In this document: positions 12,232-24,047 of the stretch, in pieces
How positions within the stretch are numbered: position 1 is the stretch's first letter
Layout of the letters: each line of letters opens with the position of its first letter
NCBI GenBank assembly: GCA_021029095.1
Contig: JAJOHG010000006.1
Location: forward strand, 558,001 to 622,000
Reading direction: 5' to 3'
Length of the DNA: 64,000 nt
DNA from: Phellopilus nigrolimitatus
Lineage: Eukaryota > Basidiomycota > Agaricomycetes > Hymenochaetales > Hymenochaetaceae
Notes under the pieces: model-generated
Told to the model about the DNA's origin: nothing
Databases searched by the model: none
What the model saw: only the letters and a program-made list of their open reading frames with translations
Translations under genes and position numbers: made by a program

Positions 12232-12372
12232 ACTTAAACTTCGCGTATACGTGGACGGAGTTTGCGACAAACCGTGTATTATCATTTTGCATCTGTAACT
12301 GAACGATACATGTATTATGTTTGTAATGTTGTTGTCGTATCGAAAATACAGTATACGAATAATGTCTGGATA

Positions 12373-12907
12373 TATATTCTGGTTAACGCGATGATATCGA
12401 AAAGTAGTTTTCCTAACTACCCTCTATTGTAAATATTTTCATACCTGTACACTCTTATACTAGAATATTATGCTACGGATTTAGATTTGCATCCCGCTAA
12501 GTACGATACGAGGCTTTCACCTGTTCCCATCGGCTCGCGCTATTTGCATCGCTCCGGCAAGCGGGTTGTTCAGCTTCTTCGGCTGCCGCGACTTCTGACG
12601 GGAAAGGAATAAAGTGGACCACCAAACAACAAACACGCGCACTGGGATTCAGCTGTTCGCGGAGGTGCCGACTCGTTGCTCACAAGCCATTGACTTCCTA
12701 TAGTGAATTCCTTTTTTTTCTCCTATGTCCGAGCTTTTTTCGGATTGTTTTCGCCACGCGTTTACACGCATTTTGTCTCTTCCAAAAAGCTAAGTTGGGC
12801 TGATCTGAAATTAGCGGCAGCTCAGTCAGCATTATCATGACTATGTATACGTTACCCAAGGCTGCTGCACCTTTGGTGCGCTTACAGGTCGTCGCTCCCC
12901 AGCCAGT
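12373..12907. other. Intergenic region, no gene seen
   Basis: This lies between the RabGAP 3' end and the methyltransferase start. It includes AT-rich DNA and a poly-T run at about 12711-12720. No conserved frame is visible. It should contain the RabGAP terminator and the methyltransferase promoter. Confidence 0.4.
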
Positions 12908-14082
12908 ATGCCAGAAACAGTGCAATCCAGCACTAATGCGACCAGCCCTGACGAACGAGCTAAGCTTAATCCAGCTCTGTATTCGCCTTCGCCCGAAGAA
13001 GTCGCATTCTTGAAAGACGAGACTGGGATTCAAGACGATGAAGAGCTCAAACAACATGTGTTGGCCGTTCAACGGAAAGCATGGGATGTAAGCTGCCGGA
13101 TTTCATGATCTTTGACTAATCCCACCTCAGTTTCATGAAGTCGTAGCTGATTATCCCCTCTGGCCTTAGTTGGCCCACTACAGATGTATATTGACCTTCG
13201 AGTTTACAAAGTAAGTAATTGGATTGGACGTCGCCTTGACTGTATCTCACGAAGTCATACATTAGACTCAAAATCTCCCGTCTTCCTTTGTACGATGACC
13301 TCTTAACTCTGGCGAAGAAGAGGCCAGACGCTCTATTTCTCGACTTCGCATGCTGCTGTGAGCACATAATCGACGAAATGTGGTGCAGGGTTAATTGAAA
13401 TGTGATTGAAATAGTTGGAAATGACGCTCGCAAGGCAATCTCAGATGGATATCCTCTACGAAACGTGATCACGTCCGACCTTGTGAAAGGTAGAAAACTC
13501 ATCAATGAATAAGGAAATCAAGGCTTACTGGTTTTCCAAGATTTCTGGGATCTCGGTCATACACTTTTCAAATCTACACCAGAGTCCTTCCCTGTTGCGT
13601 TCATACCCGGCGACATCTTCGACCCACTGCATGTGGCACCAGCGCAGCCTCATTATTCTCCCCCAGCCACGTCCCGCCCTGCGAACCTGTCAGAGCTCAC
13701 CTCGCTCACGCCGCTGCAGGGTCACATATCCGCGATCCACGCCTCGGCCTTCTTTCACCTCCTAGACGAGGCTGAGCAGCTCGCCGCAGCACGCGCCCTC
13801 GCATCTTTGCTCTCGACATCTCCTGGGTCCATGATATTTGGCACGCACAGCTCGTCGCACATCTCCGGCTTGCGGACTGCGCCCAATCAGCTTGGAAAAC
13901 AGATCTACTGCTATAACCCAGAAGACTGGCGCGCCATGTGGGACGGTGTCGTATTTGAAAATGGGGCAGTAGAGGTAAAGGTTACGCTTGTAGACTCTGA
14001 TCCATGGCGCGGACAGGGACCTGAAATTATAGCGGATGAATTAGGGCGGCGCTCGATGGTCTGGTGTGCAAAAAGGCTATAG
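12908..14082 (+). CDS. Class I SAM-dependent methyltransferase, small fungal type
   Basis: Five exons keep frame: 12908-13087, 13170-13210, 13266-13357, 13415-13489 and 13541-14082, giving 309 aa. The segment LFLDFACCFGNDARKA (about residues 94-109) is the SAM-binding motif I of the family. It is followed by VITSDLVKDFWDLGHTLF and the internal motif SMIFGTHSS. Proteins of this shape (starting MPE...LNPALYSPSPEE and ending in a conserved MVWCAKR) are common in agaricomycetes, often in expanded families and near secondary-metabolite genes; the substrate is unknown. Here it stands alone between a RabGAP and a phosphatase, so the context gives no pathway. The second exon is only 41 nt and was placed by frame and by the conserved FTKLKISRLP. 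Confidence 0.85.
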
Positions 14083-15033
14083 CGGATGTGTTGCGTAAGT
14101 CTTACTTAGTAGTTTTTTTTTTGTGCACTCACTAAGTCGACGAAGTTGATAAACCTGGATTTCAGGACACAAAATGCTCTCTCAGATTCCACTTTTGGGA
14201 TGGGATTGCGAGCACCGATAAGATGAGTGAAATCCTAGCTAGATCAGATTGCACATGAAGCTCAGGCTGGTCAGTAATTTTATATCACACTATGAGTCGT
14301 ACGCGCGAGCACATGTGTATGACATGAGAGCGTCAGAAGCCCTCAAATTTACTTTCTGTACCATCATCATTTGTTATGATGTCAAGTTACGCAACGGAGG
14401 AGGGATACTCGCACACGCCCATTACACATAGAACAGGAGATCTGCGTTCTTCCAATGAGTCTCGCAGTCGAAAATGCCAGACGACGTAGTCTAGACAAGG
14501 GAGCAATCGGCAGAAGTCCAAACTATCATCGAAACACGGGATAATGAGCAGATAGACAGAATCCAGTGCAATACTCACCCATTCCTCTACCAGCCGGACA
14601 AGAGTTTCACAGATGTATATGGTGCTGTAACACGTATCAATCTGGAGCAGAAGCGACATACTTAGTCCAGAAGTGACAAGTGGATGCAAATAAATAAATA
14701 GGTATGGGTCCACCGTACTCCGGGGGAGGGGAGGAAGGCGACGGACAAGAAATAATAAAGCCGTTCAGTTGGTTTTACACAATAAGTATCGATAGAGGTC
14801 TACACTAATTACCATACCTGGGGCGGTGGGTCCAGGAAGCAATCGAGTTGCTTACGCGTTTACGCGTTTACAGAGTTCTAGGTCACGTGCACAAGACAAC
14901 GCACGCGTTGACACGCGTAGCTCACTTTGAAACTGGCCCTCGACCTTATTCGGTGCCTCAGCGGCGCTCCTTATTCTTTTTGAAAGCTCAAGGTATTCCT
15001 GAAAGCAGGCTGTTCAAGGAATCGACAGAAGCC
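14083..15033. other. Intergenic region, no gene recognised
   Basis: About 950 bp between two plus-strand genes. A minus-strand frame at 14387-14713 is open and leucine-rich but has no recognisable domain and no splice partner. A short duplicated motif (ttacgcgtttacgcgtttac) lies near 14852. The 3' part should hold the promoter of the phosphatase gene. Confidence 0.4.
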
Positions 15034-16605
15034 ATGACTTCGACAAACGAAAAGCTACTCGTGCAGATCGCGTCATACAACACGAACCTGCAGGGCAACG
15101 CCGGGCTCCCGCAAGACCTTGTAGACTGGCTTGCGCCGACGCTCAAGGTGTCAAGCTTTCTGTCTCACGACAAAAAGGTACCAGATATTGTCGCTGTGGG
15201 TTTCCAGGAGCTCCTTCCGCTCCATTTTGGCTGTATGTAGCCCCTCTCAATATTCACTCAACGCGAGCTTCATACGGCCTGCGCTTGACATGTTGAACAG
15301 TGTCGGGGCTTTCGCGGCATGTTATCGAATCTCGCGATGCGTTCATCCGCTCGCAGATCGAGACGCACGCACCCAACAAGGACCGCTACACGCTTGTCGC
15401 ACGCATAGTTAATGTCGGGATCGCACTCCTCGTGTACGCGCGGGACGAGGAGGTTGGGCAGCGCGTACGTGATGTGCAGACGCAGTGGACAGGCTGTGGG
15501 CCAGGCTGGATGGGTAACAAGGGTGCGGTAGGAGTCCGTTTCCGCTTGGTGGAGTCCGATGCAGATGAAGGGTCAGGAGAGACGTTTACGTCCGTAATTT
15601 TCCTCCCTTATTTTGTTGATCAGCACTGAATCAAGGACCCACATATAGGTTTGTTAATGCCCATCTCACAGCGCATTCAGGTAATGTGGCGCGACGCATA
15701 GCGGATTATCATCATATTGTCGGAACGCTCCTATTTCCTTCTTCCCCTTCGTCGTCGTCAAGATTAGGCCAACCTACAACACTATACGACACCTCGCACC
15801 TCTTCTTTCTCGGAGATCTGAACTTCCGGCTTGCTCTTCCGCCGACAAGCGCATACGCTGAGCCCTCGAATCGACCGGCGCTCTTCGAGGCGCTGAAGAA
15901 CGGTGCTGACAGAGAAGAACTGAAAGAGTATGACGAGCTGCTCCGCGAGCGGAGGAGGGGGAGTGTGTTTGTCGGCTTGCGTGAGGCGGAGTTTTGGAAA
16001 TTTAAGTGCACGTACAAGTATCGGATGAAAGAAGTCGATAGATACAAGTAAACGCGTTTCTTACCTTCCCGCCCCCGTCGACACGATTGACTGATTGTCT
16101 TGCCATTACAGTCCATCGCGCCTACCTGCTTGGACAGACCGGGTCATGTATTCGTCGTATAGCGATTCTCCGAACAGCCCTGAAACGTCGGTCATCGAGT
16201 CGCTTCTGTATACTTCAATTCCATCATACACGACCTCAGACCATGTACGCTACTTCTTTTTCGCATTGTCTAACCTAGTTTGATTTATTTTAAAACATTT
16301 AGAAACCCATCGTCGCTCTGCTGCTCGTCCCCACGAAAGTCTCTTCCGTGTCATCTGCGCCTACCCTCCAACTTCCAGCGTCCTTCTCGCCCACGCCCGA
16401 TCCGCACTGGCTTGCAAAGCGCTACGCCGGCCGCGCGCTCGACCGTCTCGTCGGCTTCATCTGGACGTTCTTCTGGCTCGTCGGGCTCGGCAGCGCGGCT
16501 GTTGGAGTGTTCAACTTCTTTCTCGGCGTCGCGGCGTGGCGCTGGATGAATGCGGGGTCCGGGAGCGCCTCGTCTACAATAAGGGGTGTGGACGTTGAGG
16601 GATGA
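15034..16605 (+). CDS. Inositol polyphosphate 5-phosphatase with C-terminal membrane anchor
   Basis: It removes the 5-phosphate of phosphoinositides such as PI(4,5)P2. Five exons (15034-15232, 15301-15589, 15649-16047, 16112-16244, 16303-16605) give 440 aa. All hallmarks of the IPPc fold are visible in order: VGFQELLPLHFG (catalytic E), GWMGNKGAVGVRF, FVNAHLTAH, FLGDLNFRL (the D and N of GDLN), LPAWTDRVMY and TTSDHKPI (the SDH box). After the catalytic domain a hydrophobic region of about 30 residues (around 392-424, VGFIWTFFWLVGLGSAAVGV) indicates a tail anchor. This layout resembles yeast INP54, which is held on the ER by its C-terminus. No frame break was found. The start at 15034 gives the conserved entry IASYNTNLQG soon after the methionine. 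Confidence 0.88.
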
Positions 16606-17057
16606 GCGCTCCGTAACGTACACAGCATATCATATGGAGTCTTCCTTTTTTTTGATATTTATGTATACCATTCGTGTATCCGGACACTTCTTTTAGGAGA
16701 CTTGTTGTTTACTTGCATACCCGACTCTGTATTTTATGACCGAATTACGAATAATTATTAGTATTCGGCAAACACTGTTTCTCGATACTCAACACTCGTT
16801 ACAATCAATTCTCTCTCTCATCCTCGTTACTCTCGCCTCCTTCACTGCGGGCGTCTGCAGAAAGAACACGCTCTCCTCCGCATGCACTATTATATGTCTC
16901 TGAATATAGTCCTCGAGATCCAACACACCTAATCCTCAGACGAGATTTCGGTATATTAGTAATGATCTACACAACATAAAAGGATACCACAGTAGTTGTA
17001 CATGCTCCAGCCGCCAGGATGCCAGCGCTATATAAAAGACTAAAAAAAAAGGACAAA
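16606..17057. other. Intergenic region between convergent genes
   Basis: This stretch is AT-rich and should hold the 3' untranslated regions of the phosphatase gene and of the MFS gene, which converge here. No conserved frame was seen. Confidence 0.45.
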
Positions 17058-19832
17058 TTACACCAATCGAGCTGCTGCCACCTTACCCGCATTTCTCCCC
17101 CTTGACTGACCGTCTTCACCGTTCTCGTCAGAATCGACGAGCGTGGCCTCGCGATCAATGTACGGCTGCGGAGGGTCCTCTACGTCGGCTGCGGCTGCGG
17201 CGTGAGCGGACCTCGGAAGACGAACGAGACAGATGAAGATGAGCGAGACGATCATGCTGCCGGACGAGACCCAGAATATCGCTCTCGGGTACGTCGCGAC
17301 GGTCTTCATGTACGTTAGGCCGAAGATTGCGGGGCCGATAATCTGCGCGCTAGATTACGTGGCACACGGGGTTAGAGTCGACTTAACACGGAAACAAAAT
17401 GAAAGCGGTAAAGCTCACCACATCACCTGCACGACGCTCATCGCACCAAAGAGGCGGCCCGTCTCCGCGCCGCCTTGCTTACGGCTGCGGCGGGTATACA
17501 GCTCGAGCGCGAGGGCCTGCACGGCGGGATTGAAGCCGCCGCCCCACGAGACGAGCATGCCGAACACCAAGAACATGTGCGCGGACGGCGCAAGCGGAAT
17601 GAACGAGTAGCATACCGCCTCGAGCACGAGCGACGCACGCGCGAGGCCGAGGTCGAAGGAAGGCGTGTGCGGCGCGAGCTTCGCGTCTGCATGCTGCTTG
17701 TGTGGGCGTTCGGGGCCGGCGTCGGGTTCGAGAGAGGACTCGGCGTCGTGAAGACCCTGAAGGGGTTCTGATGGCTCGATAGGTAGCTGGACCGCATGTT
17801 TCGGACGATTGAAGATTTTGATAACCACTGTACACATGTCCCTGAGCAATTAGAGGTGACAAACTGTGACGGGATGATCAAACTTACAAGGTAGGACAAG
17901 AGTCAAGTATATCGCACGCGAAGCGCCCACTAAACTCAACCAGTAGCCGAGCTAGCAAGAATTTTATCAGTTTAAGACGAACACACATGAACATTTAAGC
18001 GTACCTCCTCCGATGACCAACCAAAGGTCGCAGCGGCGTATTGAAAAACGTACTGGTATGATGCCTAAGAATAAAATATCGGAGCATCAATGTCTGCAGA
18101 TAATCGGAAACATATTAGCACGCACCATGACGAGCGCCGACAAGCCATAGCTAACAGCAATGAACGTCAAACTCCAGTCCCTTCTCTTCTTTCCAAGATA
18201 ACCTTCTGTTTTGACCCTCTTCGGTGCAAAGATGCTCAGCGGACTCAAGAAGGCGAATACTTTCTTGAGCTTCATCACTATTCTAAGTCCACAGCCTTCG
18301 TTTCTACCGGCCGCAATAGCCTCGGCCTCGGCCTGACGTTCCTCCTCCGCCCTGCGCACCTTACGCGCGCGATTCTCGGACATCGCTCGTAGCGCGAGGC
18401 TCTCCGGCACGACGAACCACAAGAGCAATGCATAGATCACGTGTACAGCCGTCGCGAAGTAAAACACAGACAGCGTCTGCTGCGTGACGTGGATGAGCAG
18501 GCTGCCGAGGGACGGGCCGAGGGCCATGCCGACGAAGAGCAGGCCGAGCGAGAGGGAGAAGACACGCGAGCGCGCCTCGGGGGTGACGCAGTCGGCCATG
18601 TACGCGTGCATAGCAGCGACGACGGACGAAATGCCTGGCAGATAAAATTATTAAGAGATGTGAGAATGTCCGCCACATGTACTGGACGTAACCCCACCTC
18701 CGAGAGCCCCATCAGCGAAGGCTCCGAGGAGAATGAACCAGTATCCCCCGGGAAGTTTCTTAGAAAAAAAGCAGACGATGATGAAATTGAAGTCGCTGAA
18801 GAATAAACAAAGAATTAATCTCTCGGCCTCCTCATGAAACAAGAAGGGCGCACGTCAATAGCAATCCAATGACGTTCAATCCTAAAACCCTTAGGCGACC
18901 GTATCTGTCTGAAAGCTAGATTTTCACACATCAGCCACTAGTCAATAACGAGAAAAGCTTTGCTCTGACCGAGCCCCAAAATGCAGTTGTAAGGCAGCTG
19001 AGAATGCCCATGGTCGTTGTCATAACTTTAAGGAGGAAAATGGCACAATCGACAATGAAATTACTGGACGACAAGATTAGGCTGCTCACCAGCAATCAGT
19101 TTCGCGACTGCGGCTTGCACCGTAGGATCTGAAGCACACTTGCTCCCCTTGTTAGTTTCTTCGTCTCTGGTCGCATATCCTTCGTAAACAGCATAGAACG
19201 GTTTAGAATGGAACATCGATGAAATATTGGCATCCGGATATGCATAGTCATCATTAAACTTGAACGAGTTGAGTTCACCGATCCCATAGAAATTGTCAAT
19301 GTTAGCTCGACGTCCGACAGTGTATTCTGGCTTGTGCTCCAGACAAGCCAATTGGGTATATATCTCGACACGTGGGGCTGCGCATGCGGACATAGCCATT
19401 GACGTTATTGGCATCATGCATAGCAACCTGTGTCATATATGTAACTACAGTGCATGTAAGTAGCGAAGACAATGCGCAAACTCACCACAAGGGCGAGGGT
19501 CGCCTGTACCAAGGCAGTAGCTTGAGCGCCTCCCGGTCCTCTTCTTCGCCCACGTCCTCGCCGCCCGATTCTTCTTCTGCAGACTCAACAGTCTCTTCAA
19601 CTAGCGTGCCATCCGGGTCCGCCCTATGCTTATCGCGATGGCGGGGGTGTACGAATTCGTGCAGGAGCTCGACGGCCTCTTCGGTCACCGGTCCTTCTGG
19701 CAGCAAAAGAGCGTCTGGTCCCTGCGAAAGATAAGGAACTGAGCTTGACGACGCATGGTGCGAGCGTCGCTGGCGCGAGCGCGACTTGGACGTCTGAGAG
19801 CGTGCACGAGCTTCGGATTCAGAGGGAGCCAT
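17058..19832 (-). CDS. Major facilitator superfamily transporter
   Basis: Multi-pass membrane transporter with a long polar N-terminus (MAPSESEARARSQTSKSRSR, acidic after residue 50). Helical segments follow, such as LCMMPITSMAMSACAAPRV, YWFILLGAFADGALGG, LGLLFVGMALGPSLGSLLI, FYFATAVHVIYALLLWFVV and AIFWVSSGSMIVSLIFICLV. A charged central loop holds KVRRAEEERQAEAEAIAAG and a second one lies before FDLGLARASLVLEAV. The pattern fits the fungal MFS group related to TetA/hippocampus-abundant-type carriers. The substrate cannot be told from sequence. About eight exons are needed; the first ends after PSPLW at about 19489. The start at 19832 is the first ATG of the open N-terminal exon. The neighbouring genes give no clue to its cargo. 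Confidence 0.82.
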
Positions 19833-20289
19833 GGTAGTAAGGAATCAAGAAGCTCTCTGGAGACAGCCAGATGCCACAAGGCAGCATCGTTGGGAAGCTC
19901 GTTATAGCCTAGATAACTAACGGCCTGACACAGACGTTTCACACAATATTTAGTTTTAGAACAAGTGGCAGGCCGCAGAGATGCTTGACACGGCGAATGG
20001 ACGTGAAATGTTTTTGTCACGAGCGGTTTCCTGGGTCTCCGGGTGCCGGTCAGAGAAAATTACGATACTCAATAAAAAGATAGCATACATCGTCATTCGA
20101 AGAAAGGGCGTACAACGATAGAAACAGACTTCAAGACTCAAGATGCGTTCGGATTTTTACGAAACCGAGAATATGCTATCAATATTGTCGGTCCCAGAGG
20201 TCTCAGCTTATCGGGGATAGACCTTTTTTGAAGTTTCGACTGTTCCCGAACTACTTGAAAATACCGTGACTTCGAGACGATCATCCACT
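19833..20289. promoter_or_regulatory. Divergent intergenic region of the MFS and WD40 genes
   Basis: About 460 bp separate two divergent start codons, so both promoters should be here. I see no unambiguous TATA box or repeated element. The assignment is from gene arrangement only. Confidence 0.35.
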
Positions 20290-21734
20290 ATGAGCGCGAC
20301 ACTCACGACAACATTTATTGTACCAGAACATGCGACGACAGCTGCATTTAACGGCGATGGAATTCTTTTAGTACTGGGCTCAGGCAATTTCAATCTTCTG
20401 TTTTTCTAGCCTTTTTTGTTTTTTACTGAGACCAACAACCAGACGACGGAAGTATTCGTTTCTACCAGCCACCGGAGTCAAAAGTCAAAAGGGCGATTCG
20501 TGGGCTTGGAGCGTCGGTATCAAGCTTCATATTTGGGGCACAAGATGGCAGTGACTGCTGGGTAGCATGTGGAAAGAGCGTTCGTGCTGGACAAATTTAT
20601 TAAACGAGTTCTCTGACTTATTCTCGAGCTATTGATGCAGATATTTCACTTCGATTTGAATACTCTAAAGATGATATATACTCGCGAGGATGCAGACTAT
20701 GTAAAGGATATTGGACAGGATGACGAAGATGCAATCAACCAAGCGAGTAGCCTTTTCTACCAACAATGTCGGATACGCTGAACTGACTTCCAGCTAGTTT
20801 TAAGCGCAACCCGCGCCTATCTCGCATGCACGACCGACTCAGGTGCTGTCTACGTGATGGATATGCAGACCAGAGAGCTTATGAAAATGAAGACGAGCCA
20901 TACGTCTGTGCGTACTTCCTGTACTGCCTACGGTGCCTGTATGCTCACGCAGCTAAACATATTGCAGATCGCATGGACAGCGGCTTTTATCCCTGACAGG
21001 CCAAACGAACTCGTTACAGGTGGTTACGACTGTGCTCTACTTCTTTTCGACTTCAAACTCGGGACGTTACTGTTGAGATTAGAAATTGGTGTGTTTTCGT
21101 TCATCTCTACCAAATCTATATCTTGCTAATCTCCACTGATCTCAGCGGCTGCTCCTGCTCTTGCACCTGGAATATCTTCCCTTCCGCCTTTCATTACGTC
21201 TTTGGCGGTGTCGACGCAAGGGATTATAGCTGCGGGGACAGCCGATGGGCGCATATGGATCGGGCTCGGCGGCGAGAAACAAGCATCTGGATCGAGCAAG
21301 AAAAAGAAGAAAAGCCGCAAATGGGGCGGCCTGAGCGAAGGAGATGGATTCTTCACAAAGATGGATGAAAATCTAGTAGCTGCTCTGTGCGCCTTTTTTT
21401 TTTCCCTTCCGTACCTTCATAATGTTCGCAGACTGACGTTCGTCTCAGACATTTCGTCGCCCCCGACCAACTCATATCGTGCTCACTTCACGGCAAGCTC
21501 GCATTCCACCGCCTCGTTCGCAGCGGCAATGCGAATTCGGAATCACCGCGAGGCGGGCTGAAAACGACGTGGACCATACAGACTAGCTCATGCTCAAAGG
21601 TGGATATGCTGTCGTACGATGCGCACTGCAGGAGGTTTGCGGTTTCCGGGCTGCACAAGGATCAGAAACATGGCACGCTAGAGCTTTGGACGATGACAGG
21701 CGGAGAGGGGGTCGACAATGTTGGTGAGCAGTGA
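20290..21734 (+). CDS. WD40-repeat protein, WDR53-like
   Basis: Small WD40 propeller protein. It begins MSATLTTTFIVPEHATTAAF and passes through GSDDGSIRFYQPPESKVK, the repeat AWTAAFIPDRPNELVTGGYD, LISCSLHGKLAFHRLV and VSGLHKDQKHGTLELWTM. WDR53 proteins are proposed DDB1-CUL4 substrate receptors, but that role is an inference here. Exon 1 is 20290-20383. Joining it to 20443 in frame needs a GC donor (CAG|GCAATT), and the junction at 20742 also fits a GC donor. The last intron ends just before the conserved HFVAPDQL. The stop is at 21732-21734. The basic insert KKKKKSRKWGG near the middle is typical of fungal members. It converges with the Tim17-like gene, with about 130 bp between stops. Confidence 0.75.
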
Positions 21735-21862
21735 GTGATGGGTAACAATTAGAGTACATATACAAAAATAGTGTAACTATGTATTATTTGGAAATATATC
21801 TTTCCTGTGGCTTTTAATATGCGTCTTAGCAGAGTTTTTAGTAAACAGTGTCGAAAGGCTGC

Positions 21863-23019
21863 CTATGAGCCTCGATGCTGTTCCCCGTCAGTAGCTTCTT
21901 CGGCTTCAGTGGCGCGTTTACCGGCCTCTGACTCCTCTAACTCGTTGATGCGAGCCAGATGCTTGTCTCTTTTGGCTTTTAAATGGCGCACGTAGTCTTC
22001 GTCAGACAGCTTCGTGAGACCGAGCAGGCCCAGAACACGCTGTCCAAATGACGGTGCACTAGTCTCCTCCACTTTAGTACCTGAAGGCGCAGTCCCCGCT
22101 CCTTCGGTGCTTGTCCACTCTCCGGCTGTCGACGGCGGTATAGTGGGATTGGCGGACGCTGGGGCAGAATCGTGCAAGGCGTTGGAGACCGGAGAAGCGG
22201 GCAGCGAACTCGCAGGAGGCGCCAGTTGCGGCTGGAACGCCGAGACGAAACGGATGCGCTGCACGCTGGCTTCGTTCACGAGGAACTGTAGCGCGGTACA
22301 TGCAAGGGCAGCAGTGAGCGCACCGGAGGGAACACCACTCAGACCTCCTGGTACATCCATTCAACGAAGAGCATTGCCATAAGCACAACGATCTATAAGG
22401 ACGAAGGAAGACGGGAAGAACGCACTTTTCCAGGCGTTGAACGCGCCCCCAAGGAGCGCGCTCGTGAGCGCCGTGTCCGGAATGTGCTGCATCCGCATAG
22501 CTGACCACGTCAGCGGCGTTCCGCGTTCCACCTCGTTTCTGCCATCATGTCCATCTTCCTCTCTGCTTCTGGATGCCAGCGCGGGTGAAACAACGTATTC
22601 TCTCAGACCTTCATTCCGTCAGCTCTGGGCAACATTTTGCAAGCGGGGGCAAAGGATACTCACTGAAGAAGCAGAAGCCGACGGCGCCGCTGTTCAGCGC
22701 CGCGGACGCGGAGAGGAGCGCCGTGGGGTGTCGGTATGGTTTGACGCCATTTAGCCGCAGATCAGGTGTGGATGGCGCGGCGGCGGCCTCACGCTCCCGC
22801 AGCACTCGCGCGCGTCCTAAGGTCGACTCGTACGCGGCGGTAAAGAGGGCACCAGACAGTGCTGGGTTGCGCGAGCAAATATGTTGTCAGTTAGGCATGA
22901 TGCGCGTCGCGGAAGCAGGGCTGGACGGACTTGCATGAGGCGACGGTGTATATTGCAATCTTTTCTGGTGTCGAGTCTCGTCGTGTAGCCTTCGACGTCG
23001 AGGCAACAGACGACGACAT
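21863..23019 (-). CDS. Tim17/22/23-like multi-pass membrane protein
   Basis: Four exons keep frame: 23019-22935, 22861-22664, 22608-22426 and 22347-21863, giving 316 aa. Small-residue-rich membrane segments (LSGALFTAAYE, ALLSASAALNSGAVGFCFFS, DTALTSALLGGAFNAWK, GVPSGALTAALACTALQFLV) with glycines resemble the Tim17/Tim22/Tim23 fold. The protein then ends in a hydrophilic tail with a coiled-coil-like segment (KAKRDKHLARINELEESEAG). A mitochondrial location and a role in import or in inner-membrane assembly are inferred from family resemblance only. Intron 1 (22862-22934) uses a GC donor (GCAAGT); no GT donor gives a continuous frame. It could be a more distant TIMMDC1-like or unnamed fungal family. 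Confidence 0.62.
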
Positions 23020-23627
23020 ATCGACTGTGGACGTGTGTCCTGGGAGTATACAAACAACAAGTCGGTCTCCGAAAGAAATAAGTAATATCGGGTAATAATA
23101 ACGACTATGATACAATAATAAAGAAGTGCGAAACGCGAGACTCAGTGGTGAGAAAAAAACAGGAATACACGTCCCCCACTCGTTTCCTCAAAATCCGCGT
23201 CATATCGTGGAATATGCATGACTCTTTACCAAAGGCACGTAACTAACATATGTCTACTTGGCGTATCGCCTATTCTGAAGTCAGCGCCGGTTAGACAAGG
23301 CGGCTTGCAAGCACCGATTGACGGAAACCAATATATATCAAGTTCCGAGCCTTCGATGTTTGCCTGTTGCACATTGTAGTGATACCCGGAAGAAGTGTCT
23401 GTCCAAAAATCAAATTTCCCGTCAAGTCTCTAAAGGCGGAGTCGGTGTGCGTTCATCTCGTGCATTCAGTATGTCCAGCCTTCATTTAAGTTTTCGGTGG
23501 CACGAACAACACCAATATAGCATGCAGAGGAGCAAGCGGAGTGATCCTCAGGCAAAAGATGATAAAAATGCTCGGATAGCCGCAAGAAAGATGAATACAG
23601 GTGTAAATCTAGTCACTGAACAGCACA
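23020..23627. other. Intergenic region, no gene seen
   Basis: This is upstream of the Tim17-like gene and downstream of eS21. An open plus-strand frame (23318-23866) overlaps the eS21 exons in antisense and shows no family resemblance. It should contain the Tim17-like promoter and the eS21 3' region. Confidence 0.4.
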
Positions 23628-24047
23628 TCATTTCTGATACGACCAGACACTGCGGAGCACTTAAACACAATTGTCAGACTCAGACGGTTCAAAAGGGTAA
23701 GGAAGACGTACATCCCGCCTTGGTCGCCAAACGGTTGATCGAGTCGTCGCTCTCCGCGTTAGCCCGGACTTGGCCGCACAGCGCGAAAGTGGTGGAGGTG
23801 GACAGCGCCTTGCCGTCGGCAGTCAACGTCTACAACGGAGATCTGGACCGAGCTATGGTCTTTTGAGGTGATGAGGCGGTCTATAGCCAGATATCAGAAC
23901 GGGGCTCTATGCGCATAACTCGCGAGACGTACTGGTCGCCGCGCACTTGCGGGGGACGTAAAGGTCGACGAGGACACCCTAGGCGGAATGTTCAGCATAC
24001 ATTGTCCGTCTTGGCGCATGTGGTGTGCATACCTGATCGTTCTCCAT
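23628..24047 (-). CDS. RPS21: 40S ribosomal protein eS21
   Basis: Small-subunit ribosomal protein, needed for late pre-40S maturation. Four exons: 24047-24033 (MENDQ only), 23978-23933, 23880-23712 and 23659-23628. They read MENDQGVLVDLYVPRKCAAT, then NRLITSKDHSSVQISV, then TTFALCGQVRANAESDDSI, and end LLRSVWSYQK. This is the expected length (about 86 aa) and sequence of fungal eS21. A single extra base at 23821 breaks frame between VVDVD and ADGKAL. The rest is perfectly conserved and all splice sites are sound, so I read it as an assembly error and not a dead gene. The last acceptor is ...gtttaag, which is needed to recover the conserved LLRSVWSY ending. Confidence 0.88.

Noticed and set aside
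23318..23866. Plus-strand 182-aa open frame
   Set aside because: It is antisense to eS21 exons 3 and 4 and has no conserved residues of its own.
23628..24047. eS21 as a pseudogene
   Set aside because: Only one extra base breaks frame. All four exons, splice sites and the conserved ending are present once the last acceptor is set at 23660, so an assembly indel is more likely.
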